Below, piece by piece: positions 6,986-9,183 of a stretch of DNA of 9,183 nucleotides. Location: the NCBI GenBank assembly GCA_018381425.1, contig JAGZRY010000047.1:1-9183 (forward strand), in the 5' to 3' direction. The DNA is from Haemophilus parainfluenzae (lineage in GTDB: Bacteria; Pseudomonadota; Gammaproteobacteria; Enterobacterales; Pasteurellaceae). Made by a program: the position numbers and the translations under genes. The notes beneath the pieces were generated by a model. It saw nothing but the letters and a program-made list of their open reading frames with translations, was not told where the DNA came from and made no database searches. Positions within the stretch are counted from its first letter, which is position 1. Every line of letters begins with the position of its first letter.

Positions 6986-8383
6986 CTACTTCAATCTTTC
7001 TAACTGTTGAATAATGGCTTCATCAGGCTGTGATTGGATTTTTTGCATACGTATAAAGAGTAAAGCGGCTGCAATGGTTAATGCAATAATAAACGCGACC
7101 CAGAAACCTTTTGCACCGATGCTTGGAACAATCCAATCCGTTCGGGAAAGAATATAACCAACAGGGATACCCACGCCCCAATAAGCAAGTAACGTGATAT
7201 AAAGGATAATTTTAGTGTCTTTATAGCCACGTAAAATACCGCTCACGACGACTTGCACTGAATCTGAAAATTGATAAATCGCCGCCATCGCTAATAAGCT
7301 GCCTGAAAGGGCAATAACGGTGGTATTATCACCCACAATTAATGCGGCGATTTCTGCACTAAATACCCAAATCACCAACGCCAATACACTTGCCGCCATC
7401 AAACCAAGAATAATAGCGGCGTAAGCCATGATTTTAGCTTTTTGTGGTGCGTGATTACCGAGCTCTTGCGCCACTAAAATAGTTGCAGCCATGGCAATAG
7501 ACATGGGGAACATAAAGGCTACGGCACTGGTGTTTAAGGCAATTTGGTGGCTAGCGACCACATCCGCACCTAATGGGGAAAGTAATAAACTACTCAAGGC
7601 AAATAGTGACACTTCACTGCACAGCGCAATGGCAATAGGTAAACCAAGTGCGGTCAATTTTTTCAGTGTTTTGATGTCAGGCTTTTCAATAATCTTTTTA
7701 AAGACTTTTAAACTACGTTCATTATAGTTTTTGGCTGAATAGGTAATCATCAAAATTGCCATCGCCCAGTTGACAATAGCCGTTGCCACACCACAACCGA
7801 CACCGCCCAATACAGGTGCACCAAATTTGCCGTAAATAAACATATAATTTAGCGGAATATTCAGCATTAACCCCATGAAGGTAATCACCATGGCGGGTTT
7901 TGTTTTGGCAATACCATCATTCAAACAGCGGAAATTAATCAGCAATAAATAGGCTGGCAAGCCCCACACCATCGCACGCAAATAATTCATCGTCACATCT
8001 GCCATGTGGGCATCCATATTCATAAACTGCAATATGAAATCATTATGATAGATGATGAGTGCAAGGGGAATCATCACTAAAAATGAAATCCAAAGGCCTT
8101 GTCTTACTTGGTGAGCAATACGATGGCGTTGTCCTGAACCATTTAAATAGGAAATTGTTGGTGGCAAGGCGAGTAATAAGCCTTGTCCGAAAAGTACCAA
8201 AGGCAGCCAAATGGAGGCACCAATACCGACACCGCCTACATCAGCCGAGCTTACACGCCCTGCCATAATTACATCCACGGTGCCCATGCCCGTTTGAGCT
8301 AACTGGGCAAGACCGATAGGTGTCGCAATTCGGATAAGTTTTTGAATATCAATGCAGTATTGAGAAAAAAGACGAGAATTCAT
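6986..8383 (-). CDS. norM: NorM/HmrM-type MATE multidrug efflux pump
   Basis: Inner-membrane antiporter that exports cationic drugs and dyes (for example fluoroquinolones, ethidium and acriflavine in the family) driven by Na+ or H+. From the ATG at 8383 the product has 465 residues, the usual length, with 12 hydrophobic segments in two related halves. Pro22 and Asp37 ([14 protein letters not shown]), Glu257 (CSEVSLFAL) and Asp374 ([17 protein letters not shown]) correspond to the ion-coupling residues described in Vibrio cholerae NorM (D36, E255, D371). An in-frame start at 8467 would add 28 residues but lies inside ribE, so it is rejected. No strong Shine-Dalgarno sequence precedes the chosen ATG. 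The norM-ribE divergent arrangement is also found in E. coli (mdtK-ribC), supporting orthology. An uptake sequence lies within the gene. Confidence 0.93.
   Translation of the reverse strand: MNSRLFSQYCIDIQKLIRIATPIGLAQLAQTGMGTVDVIMAGRVSSADVGGVGIGASIWLPLVLFGQGLLLALPPTISYLNGSGQRHRIAHQVRQGLWISFLVMIPLALIIYHNDFILQFMNMDAHMADVTMNYLRAMVWGLPAYLLLINFRCLNDGIAKTKPAMVITFMGLMLNIPLNYMFIYGKFGAPVLGGVGCGVATAIVNWAMAILMITYSAKNYNERSLKVFKKIIEKPDIKTLKKLTALGLPIAIALCSEVSLFALSSLLLSPLGADVVASHQIALNTSAVAFMFPMSIAMAATILVAQELGNHAPQKAKIMAYAAIILGLMAASVLALVIWVFSAEIAALIVGDNTTVIALSGSLLAMAAIYQFSDSVQVVVSGILRGYKDTKIILYITLLAYWGVGIPVGYILSRTDWIVPSIGAKGFWVAFIIALTIAAALLFIRMQKIQSQPDEAIIQQLERLK
7646..7654 (+). repeat. DNA uptake sequence inside norM
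   Basis: AAGTGCGGT followed by CAATTTTTT fits the extended H. influenzae-type uptake signal (core plus downstream AT-rich tract). In the plus orientation within the coding region it makes this locus a good substrate for natural transformation. Confidence 0.9.
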
Positions 8384-8389
8384 AAATTT

Positions 8390-8398
8390 TGCTATAAT
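8390..8398 (+). promoter_or_regulatory. Extended -10 promoter of ribE
   Basis: TGCTATAAT is a perfect extended -10 (TGn plus TATAAT). No good -35 lies 17 bases upstream, as is common for extended -10 promoters. Transcription would begin near 8405, leaving a leader of about 24 bases, too short for an FMN riboswitch. The element starts only 7 bases outside the norM start codon, so the two divergent promoters must overlap or crowd each other. Confidence 0.7.
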
Positions 8399-8428
8399 AT
8401 TGGAAAAATTTTTAATGAAGGAATAATA

Positions 8429-9040
8429 ATGTTTACAGGTATTGTACAGGGCATAGCCCAAATTCATGCAATTAAAGACAGCGATAATTTTAGAACACAG
8501 ATCGTAAAATTACCAGCTGAAATGCGAAAAGGCTTAGAAATCGGTGCATCAGTGGCGAATAACGGCGTGTGCTTAACAGTGACTGAAATTCATGATGATC
8601 TTGTGAGCTTTGACCTAATGCAAGAAACCTTGCGTATCACCAATCTTGGCAACTTAAAAGCCGGGGATTTTGTCAATATCGAACGCGCGATGCAAATGGG
8701 CGCTGAAATTGGTGGGCATATTTTATCCGGCCACGTTTATTGTACCGCAAGCGTTTCACAAATTATTGAAAGCGAAAACAATCGTCAGATTTGGTTTAAA
8801 TTACCTAATAAAGACGTGATGAAATATATACTCACCAAAGGATTTATCGCAATTGACGGCATCAGTCTTACTATCGGTGAAGTGAAAGACGATGAATTCT
8901 GCGTGAATTTAATCCCTGAAACTTTACACCGAACATTTATAGGTAAACGCCAAATTGGTGATTTAGTGAATATCGAAATCGATCCGCAAACACAAGCGAT
9001 TGTGGATACAGTGGAGCGATATTTAGCAGCTAAAGCTTAA
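8429..9040 (+). CDS. ribE: Riboflavin synthase (alpha subunit)
   Basis: Catalyses the last step of riboflavin synthesis: dismutation of two 6,7-dimethyl-8-ribityllumazine molecules into riboflavin and the pyrimidinedione precursor. It acts in the cytoplasm as a trimer. The 203-residue product shows the two related lumazine-binding beta-barrels, about residues 1-97 and 98-187, each with a LT(V/I)xE motif ([14 protein letters not shown]). The MFTGIVQG start and the residues Ser41, Cys48 and His102 match the E. coli enzyme's active-site positions. The ATG has AAGGA six bases upstream (8418-8422); an in-frame start at 8342 would run through the norM start and is rejected. The gene stands alone, divergent from norM, and is followed by a broken uptake-sequence terminator. 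The symbol varies by naming scheme (ribC in some E. coli literature). Confidence 0.95.
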   Translation: MFTGIVQGIAQIHAIKDSDNFRTQIVKLPAEMRKGLEIGASVANNGVCLTVTEIHDDLVSFDLMQETLRITNLGNLKAGDFVNIERAMQMGAEIGGHILSGHVYCTASVSQIIESENNRQIWFKLPNKDVMKYILTKGFIAIDGISLTIGEVKDDEFCVNLIPETLHRTFIGKRQIGDLVNIEIDPQTQAIVDTVERYLAAKA

Positions 9041-9051
9041 TTAGAATAAAA

Positions 9052-9061
9052 AAAGTGCGGT
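9052..9061 (+). repeat. DNA uptake sequence after ribE, left half of an interrupted terminator
   Basis: AAAGTGCGGT followed by AGAAATGA looks like the left arm and loop of the usual inverted uptake-sequence terminator, but the expected ACCGCACTTT arm is missing. Insertion-sequence DNA (from about 9072) takes its place. Confidence 0.8.
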
Positions 9062-9071
9062 AGAAATGATC

Positions 9072-9183
9072 TGACCCCAAAAAATTAGACTGTTATTTAA
9101 AGGATTGTTTTCGATATTGTATCAGACTCAGTCCTTTTAATTTTAGTTGAATCCTTCGATGATTATAGTAATCCAAATAATCT
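9072..9183 (-). mobile_element. End of an IS3-family (IS150-like) insertion sequence, runs off the window
   Basis: The element's terminus is TGACCCCAAAAAATTAGAC (9072-9090), typical in position and style of an IS3-family inverted repeat beginning TG. It lies directly beyond the transposase stop codon. A boundary four bases further out, at 9068, is also possible. The other end and any target duplication are outside the window. Confidence 0.75.
9093..9183 (-). CDS. IS3-family transposase, C-terminal end (partial)
   Basis: Read leftwards to a TAA at 9095-9093, the last 29 or so residues read DYLDYYNHRRIQ, then LKLKGLSLIQYRKQSFK. This is the well-known C-terminus of IS150/IS3-type DDE transposases (YNxxRIQxKLKGLSPxQYR), just after the catalytic domain. 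The usual Pro in LSP is Leu here, a small deviation that might reflect an inactive or divergent copy. The start and catalytic residues lie outside the window. Confidence 0.85.
   Translation of the reverse strand, partial: DYLDYYNHRRIQLKLKGLSLIQYRKQSFK

Noticed and set aside
8342..8428. A 29-residue N-terminal extension of ribE
   Set aside because: Riboflavin synthases begin MFTGIVQG. The extension lies upstream of and across the extended -10 promoter, and a good Shine-Dalgarno sequence precedes the ATG at 8429.
8384..8467. A 28-residue N-terminal extension of norM on the minus strand
   Set aside because: It would start inside the ribE coding region, and related pumps begin at the [13 protein letters not shown] position, giving the normal length of about 465 residues.

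Overview
The window comes from a Pasteurellaceae chromosome, most likely Haemophilus or Aggregatibacter. The AAGTGCGGT DNA-uptake core of the H. influenzae type appears at 3242-3250, 7646-7654 and 9053-9061. The housekeeping proteins (PutP, RNase G, a NorM/HmrM-type MATE pump, riboflavin synthase) closely resemble gamma-proteobacterial, Haemophilus-like versions. These assignments are from memory of the families; no database search was possible.

Layout. On the minus strand at the left edge is the first part of cmoB (tRNA U34 modification). Its start overlaps the stop of putP (sodium/proline symporter) by one base. rng (RNase G) diverges from putP and ends at a terminator-like hairpin built from an uptake sequence. 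From about 3270 to 6970 lies a visibly AT-richer accessory block with no uptake sequence that I could find. It holds three plus-strand genes: a DarT-type ADP-ribosyltransferase with a long repetitive C-terminal extension ending in a membrane segment; an unrecognised 88-residue protein; and a NADAR-family protein of the kind associated with DarT1 toxins. A badly decayed fourth gene follows, keeping a Shine-Dalgarno sequence 2 bases after the antitoxin stop. The conserved chromosome then resumes with norM (minus) and ribE (plus), divergent from a 45-base gap. At the right edge an IS3-family (IS150-like) element begins just after the left half of a ribE terminator.

The accessory block is best read as a DarT1-NADAR toxin-antitoxin or phage-defence cassette. 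The toxin would ADP-ribosylate DNA, for which guanine is the reported DarT1 target, and the NADAR protein would remove the mark. The unusual part is the toxin's architecture: a catalytic domain of about 200 residues, roughly 300 further residues with at least two and a half copies of a charged helical repeat, and a hydrophobic segment ending at the last residue, like a tail anchor. This suggests a DNA-modifying enzyme held at the inner membrane. That reading is inference. The rest of the window is ordinary core genome.
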